Assembly: GCF_000006565.2 (NCBI RefSeq)
Contig: NC_031475.1
Coordinates: 1,323,535 to 1,387,534 of the forward strand
DNA: 64,000 bases
Reading direction: 5' to 3'
DNA from: Toxoplasma gondii ME49
Lineage: Eukaryota > Apicomplexa > Conoidasida > Eucoccidiorida > Sarcocystidae
The position numbers and the translations under genes are program-made. Below, one piece after another: positions 33,898 through 46,979 of the stretch. Position 1 is the stretch's first letter. The number at the start of each line of letters is the position of its first letter. A model generated the notes under the pieces. It ran no database searches. It was not told where the DNA came from and saw nothing but the letters and a program-made list of their open reading frames with translations.

Positions 33898-36800
33898 CTA
33901 CGGTTTACGGTTTCCACGGACCATCAGGCGAAACGGATCCGCAGGAGTCCTTGGAAACGGATTTTCAGTGTAGAGGCAGCTGCGGGGGTCCACACTTTGT
34001 CACTCTTTCGTGTGTACGGCGTTTGTCATGGGCAAGGCTGTCGCGGCATTTCGAGGTGAACAGGGCTGAGTGTGGAGAAACGAAGCCGAAAAACACACCC
34101 ACCATCGTTCTTGAAGTCCTCAGAGTCTACCCCATCTCGCAGACGCGGAAATGCCTCTTCAGGACGAAGGCATGCGCGTCGACTGTCCGGCTGCTCACGA
34201 AAAGAAGCGTCTACAGAGTGAAGAGGCGTTTCCGGCTTCTCCGGGTCCTTAAAACCTGAGACAAGCGCGGAAGCACATCGTGTCACTTGGTACTCCACAC
34301 CAGTATCGCAAAAACGTTTTTCTACCGCCCCAGGATTTGCAAACACTGAAAAGCCAGGAAAAGCCGCCGTTTTCTCCCTGGTGCCCAAGTAAGTAGTAAC
34401 GTCGCTGGAGGCGCGAGCCGCGAGGCTGACTGAGACGATGAGTTTTGCCGCGCCAGAAAGACACAAAAAGAAGAGAAGACGAACGAAGGACCTTAAGAGA
34501 AAAAAGAAACAGTTCTCGCCCGGGCTCGAAAAGGACGCAAGATGTGCCGAGTGACCCCCGAGAAACCAAGGGACGCGCGAGGTCGCCTGCAGGCGTAGGT
34601 CCGAGAGAACCGAAAAGCGGGTTTCGCTGTGTTTTTTCAACGTTTTTTCCAGCTTTCGTTCTTTCGGGAACGAGAAAAGGAGACGGCGGTCCGTTCGTTC
34701 GGTTTTCCGTGGCAACGCTGGGCAAAGTCACCGCGCAAAGAGAGCTGCATGTGTGTAGACAGGAGGGTGCAGTACTGAGGCACACCAAAGACGCTGCAAC
34801 CGTGTGCGACAGATCTTACGAGTTTCGTGAGTCCTCTTGAAAAGAGAGGAGATTCGGAGTTGACGTCTCTGGGCGTAGAAGGTTTTCTTCTGAAGGCCTC
34901 TAGGAGGCATTAACCTCCACAAATCTACTAAAAATATCTGCCCAAAGATCGGAGAACGGCAGCCCGACTGTGAACGCTCCCAAAGCCGGTGTCCCTGCAG
35001 CGAAAGCATACACTCGACAAATCTGTGCTTTCATGGATCAAGTTGTAGGGTTAATGTGTTTTCCATTGGATCGAATAGGCACAGATGCAGCAATCTCCTG
35101 AAAATTCCCCTCCTATGTAGTAGGAGACAGAACCACCAGCACCTTCCCTTTCTTCAGTGACGCTTTCAGATCGTCACATGGTATGAATGGTTGCTGTTCT
35201 TGTTTGAATTCACACGTTTCCTCGCCTGCATATTTGTGATTAAGTTTGTATCCCTGCATTTTTCGACGTCCGTACTTGTGCATGTGTTTGGGCCTGTATT
35301 TGCATCTTCGGGGCGCTGTCCATCTCTTGCTGAGTTCTCCGTGTGATTCTAGAGCTGTAGTTAACGTAGGAAATCGTCTCCACTGTCTACCGTTCGTGTT
35401 CAGCAGGTTCACTCAAACAGAGCGCTATAGCCACACCTTTTTGTTGAGTGCTTTACAGTAGAGAAAGGCTCGCTCCCTGTGGCTTCTCGAGAACAGCAAA
35501 AGGACAGAAGCAGTCGCTCTTTGTGTTTTGGGAGAACAACGGTTCTATCTGTGGTGTCTGTGCGCGTGTCATGTCTCCACTGAGCGGCTTCCATCGTTGA
35601 ATTTGTCGTTCATCGTTAGAACAACCGACTGCCGTCTAACGAAAGCCACTGACACAGAGCTTAAAATACTTTGAAGCCGAACCCGCGCGACAGTAAAAGC
35701 CCCTCTTGAATGACTTTCCATTAGCACCCAGATGCAGATCAAGGATGCAAAGAAAAACGGACTGGGTCTACTTGGATACTGAACCAGCACTGGTGAGAAC
35801 TGCCGCTTCCACGCAATATGAATGCCGGTAAAATGTTGAATTAGAGCGTTTGTTACCTGTTGGTGATGCGTGCCGCGAGTACGAACGGGAAAAGACAAAT
35901 GAGGCAGATTTCGCTGTTGCCGTAGTCGTCGAAGTGTAAAGGGGTTCAACTGTCGGAGGGAGCGTATGTGCTAAGGGACGGTATGCATTTTCGCGATAGT
36001 TTCCACGGAATATGAAATAATAGAGTATGACTCTCTCTGCAGCCGTAGCGCCGCAATCTGCGGTTTTCTCCAGTAGTTCGGTTGTACTATAATCGTTCTA
36101 CATGTCTTCAATCCACATTCACATGATTCTCCCAACCTTCTAGGGACAGATATGGCGCGTGAAGTGTGCACAACGCCGTAGAGCACGGGGCACAAAAACA
36201 GTTTGATAAATTTGGGGAAAGGAAAAGCCTTTGTTTCGTCAACGTATTCTGGTTGTTTATACTTATTTTAACTTTCGTGGGACAGATTGTTTTAGTGAGG
36301 AACCACGTGCAAGCAGACTGCAGTGTCCATTGTTCCACAGCGAACTACCTGTATCATGATCGAATGACCAGCGGAGAACGGGAACATCCTCTCGTCTATG
36401 AACACGTGAAAAGGGAGCGAATTCCGTGCTGCATATCTCTGTCTCCGTTGCTGCACGGAGTGGTGTGTACCGAGGAACGGAAATAAGGGCACTCTTCGAC
36501 CTCGTCGTTTCTGCTGCTGCTTTTCTGGAGGAGCTGTCTCACAGCCAAGAACTCCTTCGATTCTACGGAGGCAACTTCTTCGGATCTGTAACCCTTGCAC
36601 CCACCAGTTGGCGACGGAACGCAGCACCCGTCAACACCGGCGACATCTTGCATCAGGTTGACTTGGTCTCGGTCTTCCGCACTGCAGGGAAGTGATGCGT
36701 GCCCCGTGCCCCTTTCTGCGCCAGTGCTAGGAGACTCAAAACGGTCGGAGATTGGCACACTACAACACATACGATCAAGCTGCATGGCATCTGCACTGTG

Positions 36801-37427
36801 CCGTGGAGACGGTCTATGATGCTGTATACCAATCGATCTAAAATCGTTTGCCTTCCACCCTGCCTCCACCCGCGCTCGGGGAAACTCTGACACTGCGCTC
36901 TGTCCCAAAGAGAACGATGGTGGCTGCTGTAAAGCGAGCGCACCCGGTCTCGTAGTCTACATGGAAATTACATCGTTTCTAAGACTAACCAAACATACTC
37001 GCATCATGGATTTGAGCTGGCAACGCGACGCACAAGTTACACACGAAAAAGCGACATGGCGTCGATCGAACAGGCAATCGATTCTCACTTGTGAAGGGGA
37101 GAAGAAACCGTGAGCGGGGAGCAGCTTACGTGCGCTTGCCGTTGACACACCAATCGGCAGTCTCTCGTCGACGAGCTTCGACGCAACAACGAAATCCACG
37201 AAATACAGAAAAGCGTTGACACACACCAGGGTTTATACACAGGCTGTAACGAACCTCCGGGAGAGGCAAGGTAGTACGCGGGTCGCCCCTGTGGAAATGT
37301 GGAAGGTACGGTTCAGAACAACACAGACTGAAAGTGAACGTGCTTTCTCCTCCGTGTTGTTCTGTCCTTTTGTACCGCCTGAGCTGCTGCGTACTGTCTA
37401 CAAATAGGCGTGTTTCCTCCCCAGTAC
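33898..37427. other. mostly non-coding, possible further exons of the next minus gene
   Basis: The ORFs here are short. 36396-36908 (minus, 170 codons) is the longest with moderately protein-like composition, but it has no supporting splice context. TA-poor, with no obvious repeats. A minus frame at 34026-34715 is open but starts without ATG and has an uneven composition. Confidence 0.35.
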
Positions 37428-37919
37428 CCCAACGAGTAGGCTGTGGTCCCCGTTTGACAAGTTGTGACTTTGGCACTTCCACTAAACCCGCTGTTCTGCC
37501 CCTGGGTAAGTTCGTCAAGTCCAGGAAGAACACAAACTTCGTTCCAACGTTTACCGGCTGTGATTGTAGAACGCTCGCGATGCGGCGGGCACCCGATGTT
37601 CCGCCCTCACCTCAAAAGCCGTTTGGTTGCGTCCATTGCCTTTTGCATCTGTTTCGATGAGAAACCGCCCTCTTCGACGGTCTGTGTGTGAACAGTCGAC
37701 AGTCGACTGTGCCTGTGAGAGGATGAGCGATTTCGCGCGCAAGTCGCGTCATTTAGTTCACGTCTGCTTGCATCTTCGTCGCTCAGCGCATCGATACGGA
37801 CCCAACATGCCACTGCGCCCCCCCCCCTCTCGGGTGTATGTACACTCACGCCGCGACCGCTTGCAGCAAGCTGCGCCAGATCTCGGGGTTTCACCGAGGT
37901 TTTTTTCAGCTTGAAATCG
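37428..37919 (-). CDS. three linked exons of an unrecognised gene (partial model)
   Basis: Exons 37919-37850 (phase 2 start, donor GGC|GTGAGT), 37681-37611 (acceptor CACACAG, donor TTGAG|GTGAGG) and 37501-37428 (acceptor TTACCCAG, donor G|GTACTG) agree in phase. They give a basic run: FKLKKTSVKPRDLAQLAASG, then VEEGGFSSKQMQKAMDATKR, then GRTAGLVEVPKSQLVKRGPQ. Start and end exons were not found. An ATG at 38451 (MERKPLLHTRC) could open the gene. The helix KQMQKAMDATKR, followed some 30 residues later by RWGTG, is weakly reminiscent of ribosomal protein uL16. That is a guess and needs a profile search. Confidence 0.4.
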
Positions 37920-39771
37920 CTGCAACACACTTATCAGGAAAGGCTGACACCGCTACCTGTTTTTTGGCCCTTGCTGCGTGCGTTCCTCTCGAGTGCGCGC
38001 GCAGTTCAAAGGTTCGTGGACGGTTCCGCCAGGCTGAGCCTCTACCCGTCGCGCGCGAGTCTCGGGTTGTTTGCACGCGCAGGAACAGACAGCTTTCTGC
38101 GGTTCATTCTCGTTTTTTCTGACACGGACTGCGAAGTTAGTGCACGTGACTTCCTCGCCGCTGCCGCACCGTTTCCGACTCCGCATTTTTCCGACGTACC
38201 GGCGGACCGGCCCGCCCACCTCTCTCGACGCTAGGCACACGCGCAGTCGCTCTGTTGTTCGGGGCTTTGTGGCTTCTGTAAATTGTTTTTGCGAGAACGG
38301 CGTTTGTGTTGAGAGGGTTTCCTCGGGTCTCCCCTTCTTCGTCGCTGACTTCCGGCACGAGTGAGTGCCCCACGCGCTTCACAGCCGCGCTCAGCGTGGC
38401 AGTTTGTGCCCCTGCTGCGCAGCGCGTGTGCAGTAGCGGTTTTCGTTCCATTTCTCTTCTTCAGTCCCGAAAATTCCCTCTAGATGCTGGTCTGTGTACA
38501 GCGAAAACGAGTGCCAGGACCTGAGGGTGTGGGACGAAGCAGCGGGTCCACAGTTCCAGATTCATCCGTGTGCAGTCGCTGCCTCGCGCACAGGGCACAT
38601 GAACGCGATTCTTCTGCTCGCCACCTTGCAGAGAACCAAAGAAAGATTCTCCCCGTGCGCTGAGGAGGGAAGCCTCGCGGAATCGATGCTTCTTCAGTGT
38701 CTGCCAGCAGACGTGTGAGATTTGAGGAGCTTGTAGGGCAAGTGTCCGGTTTGTCCTTTCGACCGCGCATAAAACCACGAGAAACGAACCCTCTATTTGG
38801 TCTCCCATTTTTATCTTATGGAGCACGCGGAAAGCAAACAGGAGCTTCCTGTCGCTTCGAGAGGCGGCGTTTGCATGCGATAGAGAAGGGGAAGAGCAAA
38901 CTTGGAGACTGTCGAAAGTTTGAAGGTGTCTACCCATTTCTTCCCAAAGCCCGCAGTTCCCTTTTTTCCAGAACTCTGTCAAGGTCCGTGCCACAGGGCT
39001 CGTGGAGGAGACAGAAAACCACATACAGTCTCAAACAGGCAATGCAGCTACGTGATTACATGCGCATGTGAATATATGTCTTCACGGGACTCGGCTTCCT
39101 TCGGTTTGCTTTGCTCCTCCCTTCGGTTCACGTGTGTGTGAATCCTCCGCGTGTCCAGATTGCATGCACCATCAAACGCACTTTCTTTGCGCGTTTTCCA
39201 GTTCTGCGGCTGCAACGGCGCCGCAACCTCAGCCCTGCTGCGTCGTGCGTTTTCGCGCGGGGCCCGATGTGTGTTATCGAAGCAGAGTGAGAGAGAGATC
39301 TCGTTTCTTCTTGTGGGAGTTGACGTCTCGGTTTTGTGCATTGGATCTTCCGCACTAGGCTCGAGCCGGGTGTACCGACAGGACTCACATCTTGACATCT
39401 TGGCGAAGAGGACCGGCTGTTGCGGGGCGACATCGTTCGAGTGTCTTCGGCTCTTCTTTCGCTCCTTTGTGCGAAGAACGTCTTTCTGAGGACCTGCGTG
39501 TCGATGCAGTTGTCTCGAGAGCGGCGGAATTCTCGAGGCAGTTCGGTGTTCCGTCTCCCTGTGGAGAGAGGCTTCTTGAGAGGTTCTGCGCCAAAGAGCT
39601 CTCTCGCTTTTTTCTCGGTCACTTCTTGCATGTATCCGCGAGAGAGAGAGGGCTGGGCAAGCAAACACAGGAGAAACACTTTGGCAAAGGAGAAAAAACA
39701 GACAAACTTTGCAAAGGTGACACGAGAGGCACTTGACAAAGGACACAAGGGAGATACAGTTTCCAGACGAC
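37920..39771. other. probable divergent promoter region
   Basis: Lies between the minus-strand gene at 37.4-37.9 kb (possible first exon at 38451) and the plus-strand IQ-CBM48 gene. No other protein-like frame is seen. Confidence 0.4.
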
Positions 39772-42700
39772 ATGCAGGCGTATGCATCAGGACAGTCTCC
39801 GCCGTGCTTCTCGCCCGATCAGCGGCGCGGAAGCGGGGAGGCGGGAGAAAAAGAGATAGGCGACTGCAGAGAGCAATTCAGGGTGATCGTCGACACAGGC
39901 GGGGTGAGTTGGCTTGTATTGGGGATCACGAAATGGTAGAGATTTTGAATCAGGCTCTGGAGGGACACAAGAGATATGCTTCACAGTCGCTGAATGATCT
40001 CTGAAGAAACGCTGAATCCGAAACCATCGTTGCTCAAGTCGACAACTTCGGGGTCGTAGTTGCTGCGTTTCGTTATGGAAGTGTCTCTTTTCTGTGTGTG
40101 CTCCTCGAAAAACGGTCAACTTTCTTTCCGTCTTTGCTGGGCAGTGTTTGCCGAGGCAGTCTCGCTCCCGGTGCAGCATGAACGTCCAGTGTGCTTTGTG
40201 AACTTGTGTAGGGGTACATGTTTCACTGTTTTGCTTCGCAGCCTCTACGCAAGTGCACCAAGTTTTGTGCGTAATTCAAAAGGCTGGAAACGTTGTGTAG
40301 TTTGTGGCGTGGGCGTCGTGTCTGTATGTACACGGCGAACCTGCACAGATGGAGGTTCGTGGGCGCTTCGCTTTTGACACAAACTGGTGGTGCGTGTTTC
40401 GGCGTGTGAAGTCTGAGGGTGCCTGCGACGTCAACAGGGAAGTACGCCTGTCTTGCTTTGTCCCTTTTTCAGCTTGGATCGATCTTGTGTGAACAGGTGC
40501 CAGCCGAAGCTGTTGGGCACATGAAAGAGCTCCTGAGGTACGCGAACAGGAAGCTAATCACCGACACAAGGACTACGGTCCGAGTCATGATTTGTTCACG
40601 AAGAAGCAAGGAACAAATCCATTCTATAAGACGCATGCTGCCGCTAGTGTCTCTGCACTCGACAGGGTGTCTCGGCGAACGCACGATTCGAGACTGGGTT
40701 CGCTCTTTGGAATAGAAGACGCGAAGGCGAACTGTGCTGTTTGACTAACTCCGCATTGTCGAGAACGGAGGCGTCAGACGGCGCTCTGATGTGACGTGTA
40801 CTGACACCCGAGCGCGACACAGAGACGCGGAAGTCAGGCGTCTAGACGCCGCAGCGTTATGTTTGTCGGTCCAGAGGGAGGTGTGTTTTTCAAATGCGAG
40901 TTATGCTTGCTCTTGCGCTCTCTAGGGAATGTAAACTATTTCCATTTCATGATGTTGCGCATTTGAGCAGTGACTATCGAGTGGGCGTTTGTTGAAATCG
41001 TTCTTCACCCTCATGTTGTCGGTGTCCTGTGTTTTCGCAGATCTCACATTCGGAGTTGGCTACACTTCCCGCTTTTTCGCCACGTCGTGAGCGTGAACAG
41101 TGCGAGGCCGTTTGCCCATTCTTTCTGCGGATCGGCGCCGTCGAACTTGTCTTCCGCAGGGTTGCAGACCGCGGAAAGACGCCCTCCGGTCCCGCGGCCG
41201 ACCTCGGATGGGCGTGCACCTGGCGTCGAACCTCGGCGCGAAGCACGCGAACAGCGAAGCGCAAGTGGAAATTTCTCTAGTCTGGCCCTGGCGTCAGTCG
41301 CCGCGAGTTGCCGCGACGGAGAAGCATCTCTCGCGTCGGCAGACCCAACCCAGTTGACGCGTTCTGATGTTTCTGCGTGGGGGCTGTCCCTGACTTCGAA
41401 GTCCTGCCAACAGAGCGAGAGAACTCCCGAGCAAGCCGCCGGCGGCCTTCCGTCTCGTGGAGATGTGGAGTCCTGGAGGGACCGTGCAACGACTCCTGCT
41501 CTCTCAGGAGGGGGGCTTCTAAAATCTCCTCAGTCTCTGGAAGAGAACAGTGGATCTTTGGCCTTATATGGAAGGCGTTGCTCCCAAGACTCCGAAGCTG
41601 GTGAAGGGTCGCAAGCCACTCTGACGTCTGCCGGTCTCTTAAAGAACGGCCGCGAGAGTGGGGGACCTGGCAGCACGTGTCTCGGATCGCTGAGTCCGCA
41701 CCGAAGCAGATGCTCTTCGCTGTCGCCGCTGTCTTCCTCCGACTCTTCTTCCGTGATGCTCTCGCCTTCTCTGAAGCCGCATGCGCCGCATCCGCATGCA
41801 GCTTCGCCTTCGTGTGGGTGGTCGCATCCTCGCCGAGCGAGAAGTCCTCTCGCCGCTCAAGGGGCGTCCCGACGAGGACCTGAAGGCGGCTCTGCGCTGC
41901 TCCCAAGAGCAGAGGATCCAGAGCAGAGAGACCTGCGAGAAGAAGTTTTCCAAGAAAACGAGACGAAGCGCTTCCACCGCTCTATGTCGGGAATCTCCGG
42001 GAGGGGATACGACGCTGGCGCGCGAGCGTACCAAACTCACTTGTTCGCTCCGGCAGTATTTTCGTCTCTCAGTGGAGGCCATACGTGGTGCTGCCGTGCA
42101 GCGCTCGTGTCTTGCGTGGAAGGCACCGGAGGGGCTTTGAACGGATTCCTTTCTCCACCTCCTACGAAACTCCAAGTTCTACGGTGCATGCTCGCCGACA
42201 CTGCCGCGGTAAGGGACCTTCGAGGTTCGACGGCCGAAGGTGGTTTTACAAATTCCTCTTCCGTATACTGCCCAGCGAGGACAAAGACTTCTTTAAAACG
42301 CCCCACGAGTCCTCGAAACGCTTTCCTGGTGGATGGGGGAATGGTGAGGGGTGTGACTCTGACGCGGTTCGCGACCGTTCGCTTTTTTTTGTCCTCCGTT
42401 GCTTCTCTCTCGTGAGATACTTGTACTCTGCGGTCTCTCCCCATCTTTGAACTTCATGGTCTCTCTCCTTCGGTCTCTGACCGACTCTTCCCTGTCTGTC
42501 CTCTGTCTTTCCGTCTCCACGTGCGTCTTGTTCCCTCTCTTTCCATCTTCTCTGCTTCGTGGCTTCCTCTTTATCTCTCCCTGTTTTGTTTGCTCCTCTC
42601 TCCGTTTAGGTGACGATTCAGCGCGTGTTCAGAGGGCACTTGGGAAGGCTGTGCGCCGAGAGGCGGAAGGTGGAGAAGAGAGAGTTTCTTCGCTTGAGCG

Positions 42701-45700
42701 CCGCGGCAACGAAGATCCAGGCCGGCTGGCGGCGCGTGAAGGCGCAAGAAACTTTCCTTGTTCTGCACGTTTGCGAGACACTGGCCAGCGAACGAAATGC
42801 GGCGGCTGTCAAGATCCAAGCTTTCTGGAAAATGCGCATTCAGAGAGACAAATATCGCACCATGCACCTGGTAAAAGGAAAATGGCCAACACCTGGTCTC
42901 CACTCCAAGGAAGTCTGTGCACTGTATATGCAATCGTATCCCTATGAACCTGCGTAGGAGATATAGGGTAGGAAAGGCATACTTGTATTCATTCGCGCGT
43001 CGATATACATATATATATATATATACATATACATATATGCGTGTTTGGAGGGGCTTTGTGTAGAGAGACCTATTCAGGTATGTATATTTGTGAGCATTCA
43101 GTACAGAGGTGGATGTGCGTGTATATATGTATGTCTATATGTATGTGTATATGTGTGTATATATGTGTGTATATATGTATGTTGGGATATCCGTGAATGC
43201 ATATTTCGGGATGTTGTGAATTTTTGTGGATTTGCGTGTTTTCGATGTGGTCGGGGTCTGGCAAGTCGTCAGCGCGGCGCACGTTCGTGGCTTCGATCAA
43301 GCGAAGGGAAGAGCGCTTTGAAAGCGAGTGTTGTGCATCCCTGGGATCGATGTGGAACTCTTGGTTCGCCTTTTCTCTGAGTGTTTGCGTAGACGGAATG
43401 TCTCGCCGCGCTGCGACGCCTGGCAGCCGTCGAGTTGCAGCGCGTCTGGCGAGGCAGCGTGACTCGGAAGGTGCTTGACGACGAGTGGCAGAAGTGGATC
43501 ATCAAATGGCCCTGGGACAAGCCGGGCACGATTGTCGAGGCAAGTGCATGCACTGATTTTCCAGGCTCTCTAAACGCTGCTCAACTTGCGTGTTTACCTA
43601 CGCTATCTTTTCGTAAAAGACGCTCCGTGTTTCTGCTCTTCCTGAGGCACACATTGTCCTGCCATGTCTTGGTGACACCGAGCATCTGGCAAGGTACATC
43701 GTCAAGTCAACATGCATGTATAGACAGATATAGACATAAATGTCTGTGTGTGTATACCGTGCAGAATGTATGTATATATTCTAGATATAGGTATGTATAT
43801 ATATATGTATATGAATATATATATCATGCGCGTACCTCTCTACATACGCGTATGCATGCGTAGATGTGTTCTGAGGAGGCACTGAACGGAGTTCCCGGGG
43901 TAAGCGAAGCTTTACCAGAGTCGATTGTGAACTGACGTGTAGAGCGGCTGCACAGTTGAAAGGCGCACTAAAAGGGCGCAGCTTGGCTGGAGGGGAAACG
44001 AAACCGCTTTCCGCGCGTTTTTTCCTCAGGTCGTGGGTGACTTCTCGAATCCGCCGTGGACGAAGCGCTACCTCATGACTTACTGCTACGTGCGAAGGTA
44101 ATTTCTTTTCCGGGTTCCGCTGTCGCTGTGGAGACAAGGAACTGGGCGTTTAGGTCGTCGGGGAAAGGCGAGTTTGTTTGCAGGAAACCTACGGGTGGGG
44201 CGTTTGATTCGTGGAGTTTCTCGGAGAACTCGAAACAACACACGACGACCTAGAAAAAGGGGTACTGTGTTTTATCCTGTACATGTCGGAGTCCTGAAAC
44301 TGACGGGAGAGAGTGATTTGGTTCTGCTGTCTTCAGTGGCAGATCGTCGAGTGTATCTGGGGGAGAAAGGGGATCCTCGGACGCGATTTTCCCCGTGTGA
44401 ACGTTTTCGTCGCGTTCAGGTGCTTCATTCTGCCCCTCCCTCGAAGACCTGGTCGGTACGAGGTGAAATTCATCGTGGATGGCCGCTATGTATGCGACGG
44501 AAGTCAGACAGTTGTGGCGGTGAGTGAGCCGACTTTTTCGAGGGACGATCAGAGCCACGGGATAGAAGAGCAAAAGCAATTCGATGTGAAAACCGATTTC
44601 AATTCTCTGAAAGGGTGGCATGCTTTGCCGAAATGCTGCTCTGGCTTCACCTCTTCGTCGGGGAGACACGCGTGAACGCACTATGTCTGTGGACGTCGAT
44701 CGAGAGAGGACGGGAGAAGAAAACGCAAGAGCCCTCGGTGTGTCTGCAGCAGCCTGTGGCATGATTTACGCGAGAACATGGGTCGTGTGTGTTAAAGGCG
44801 TCTCCTGAGTTTTTCGGTCTGGTGAATCGCAGCTGTCTCTCGAGGCACAGGTGACCCAGCTCTTCTCTGTGTCAACTGCGACAGTGGGATCTGGACGAAT
44901 GCCTCTCAATGTGCTGGAAAAAGAGAGAAGCCGTGTGTGGCGGGATGGAACCTGCCAAGGAGACTTTCATCGAACGGGGAAGCGAGGGTTTTCGAGTCTG
45001 GTTGATTTCCGTTGTACTACTCTTTTGCGTTGGTTGTTTCTTCAGGACGGAAACGGACATTTCAACAACTTAATTCGCGTCAGAGCGGAGACGAAATCGC
45101 CCTGTAAGTGCAAGACATGCGGGCATTCTGCGTGGCTCTGCGCTGCATGCAGTGGTGGACTGTACAGTTCCGTGTCAAAGACGAACACGGTGTTACGGGG
45201 TCACCGCTGTCAACCAGAAGACTTTGTATGAGACGTTTGCACTTCACATTTAACTGTCTTGTCGGCGTGTCCATTCAACCACATATGCGTTTTTTCAAGG
45301 TCCGATGTGGCATCAGTTCTTCTAGAAGAGGTTGTGTTTCCGCAGGGACCAACGAGAAAAGAGCAATATCGGAAGAACGGAAAACACGTCGCAAACGCAT
45401 GCATCGGCGAGTGTCCCTCTGTGTGTGTGTATGTACAGTCCGAGAGGTTCGCGAGAGGCTCCATCAGCTGCAGGAGCAGAACCAGATGTTGATTTATAGG
45501 TCAGCTTCGTCGCCTTTGTTCGCGCCGACTCGACCTTCTGTTGGGTCGCATTCCCTGGAGGACATGGTGGTGACGCAGGGCGCCAGGCTACCCCGTCAGT
45601 CACCGGTGCATGCGGAGGCCTTGCAGAATTGTGGATGGAGTTCGGGAGAAGACTTGGAGGGACAGGCAGAGGAGACAGAACCCCGCGACGACGAGAACAC

Positions 45701-46979
45701 CAGGCACGCAGATCGCTTCGAGAGATCAGGCAGCGGTGGGCGGACCGAAACTCGAACAGTAGAGTCTTCTCATAGCTCCCTTGAACACCAGAGGACAGAG
45801 CACTTGCACGGAGTCGCAGGGGAGTGGCTGCATGCAGTCAAGTCTCTATCGGAATTCACGGACGCTGACAGGGAACGGAAAGGCGGGGTAGACTGGAAGG
45901 GAGATCTTCAGACGACTCAAGCAACATACAGCTGCGGGAGCTGTTGGCACACGCGAGAGGCCGACGCTCAGGTGGCGCCGACAACAGACGATATGCCTGT
46001 GCTGGGAATCGAGGGCGTTCAGAACGCTGCGTGGTTCCAGAAACTTTCCGGAAGAAGGTCTGACGCGGTCCAGTCTGGGAGCAGTTCAGAGGCTCCAATC
46101 TCGCCGCGAGAGGTTCCGGCAAGCGATCCGTTGGCTGAGCCAGACACGCAGCAGCTGAGAGAGAGGCAGGAAGCGCCGGGGGACCAAGGTGCTGCTTGTG
46201 CACCCCGCGCGACTAAGGCTTTTGATCTCGAGGTCGCTGGAAAGAAGGGAGATAGTGGGGACAGAGACTCAACCGAGGAAGCGGCTGCGGAGGCGGACAT
46301 AATGCGTGACACTAACAGCATTGGGAGCTTGGCGAGCACGCGAGCCAGCTTCGTGGATCGCAGTGCCTTACCGTCTGTAGAGATGTCAGACCCGGCGACT
46401 TCCCAGCTCGAGGCGGCGGCGTCTCTTCAGGACACTGGGTGCGCAAGAGAGGTTTCGATTTCAGTGACGGGGCCTGGGTCGAGTGGTGTACGTGGAGAGG
46501 CGAAGGCGCGAGACTGCGAAACGAGTGTTTCGACCGATGCACAGGGGCAGAGTGCCGGAGAATCCTGGACGGATGTTGTTGAGAATGCTGTGGTTCAAGA
46601 GAGAAAAGCGGCGAATAATACTAAGGGAAACGAACATGGAAGTCGGCGAAGACGCAGAAATCGACCCTCAAGTGTCCGGGGCGGCGCGGAGGGGCGAGAC
46701 GCAGTTGTGGCGGGAGATGCGGGGGTCACTGCGTGCAAATTGGCTGTAGGGTCTCAAGCTGCTGTGAGGGAAAACGCTTCGCAAGTGACGCACAAAAGGG
46801 AGGAAGGAGATTGTGCGCAGACTGCAGGGTCTACATCGCATGTGGTGAAGACACCTGAGGTGAAGATGGCAGCAGGCGAGGAACCCAAGGGCGAAAGTCG
46901 CGGGCAGAGAGGCGGGCGCGCCGACAAAAAGCGCTGGCACCACAGAGGCCGAGGCGGTGCGAGCGGCGGTCGACGTTGA
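39772..46979 (+). CDS. IQ-motif protein with CBM48/AMPK-type glycogen-binding domain
   Basis: Nine exons: 39772-39903, 40473-40537, 41041-42208, 42610-42870, 43393-43539, 44030-44097, 44420-44519, 45046-45103, 45439-46979; 1179 aa, phases agree throughout. Residues 1-455 are mainly Ser/Pro/Arg-rich and disordered. Four IQ motifs follow: VTIQRVFRGHLGR (456), ATKIQAGWRR (about 489), AVKIQAFWK (about 522) and AVELQRVWRG (about 555). Residues 592-665 form a CBM48/AMPK1-type domain: VVGDFSNPPWTKR, then FILPLPRRPGRYEVKFIVDG, then DGSQTVVADGNGHFNN. That is the GDFNxW, PGxYxYKFIVDGxW and DxxGxxNNxI pattern of AMPK-beta. The C-terminal 513 residues are one exon, polar, ending in an RGRGG tail. IQ motifs bind calmodulin or calmodulin-like light chains; CBM48 binds glycogen or starch. 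No kinase or glucan-hydrolase domain is visible. The start ATG is tentative because the frame is open upstream. Confidence 0.85.
43003..43181. repeat. TA and TATG microsatellites
   Basis: A TA/CATA tract at 43003-43038 and TGTATATATG-type units at about 43117-43181, in the intron before exon 43393-43539. Confidence 0.85.
43771..43824. repeat. TATATG microsatellite
   Basis: Short TATG/TATA units inside the GC-AG intron of the IQ-CBM48 gene. Confidence 0.8.

Noticed and set aside
34026..34715. Minus-strand ORF of 229 codons with a hydrophobic stretch
   Set aside because: No ATG start, not in phase with the gene at 33897, and mixed composition; probably non-coding.
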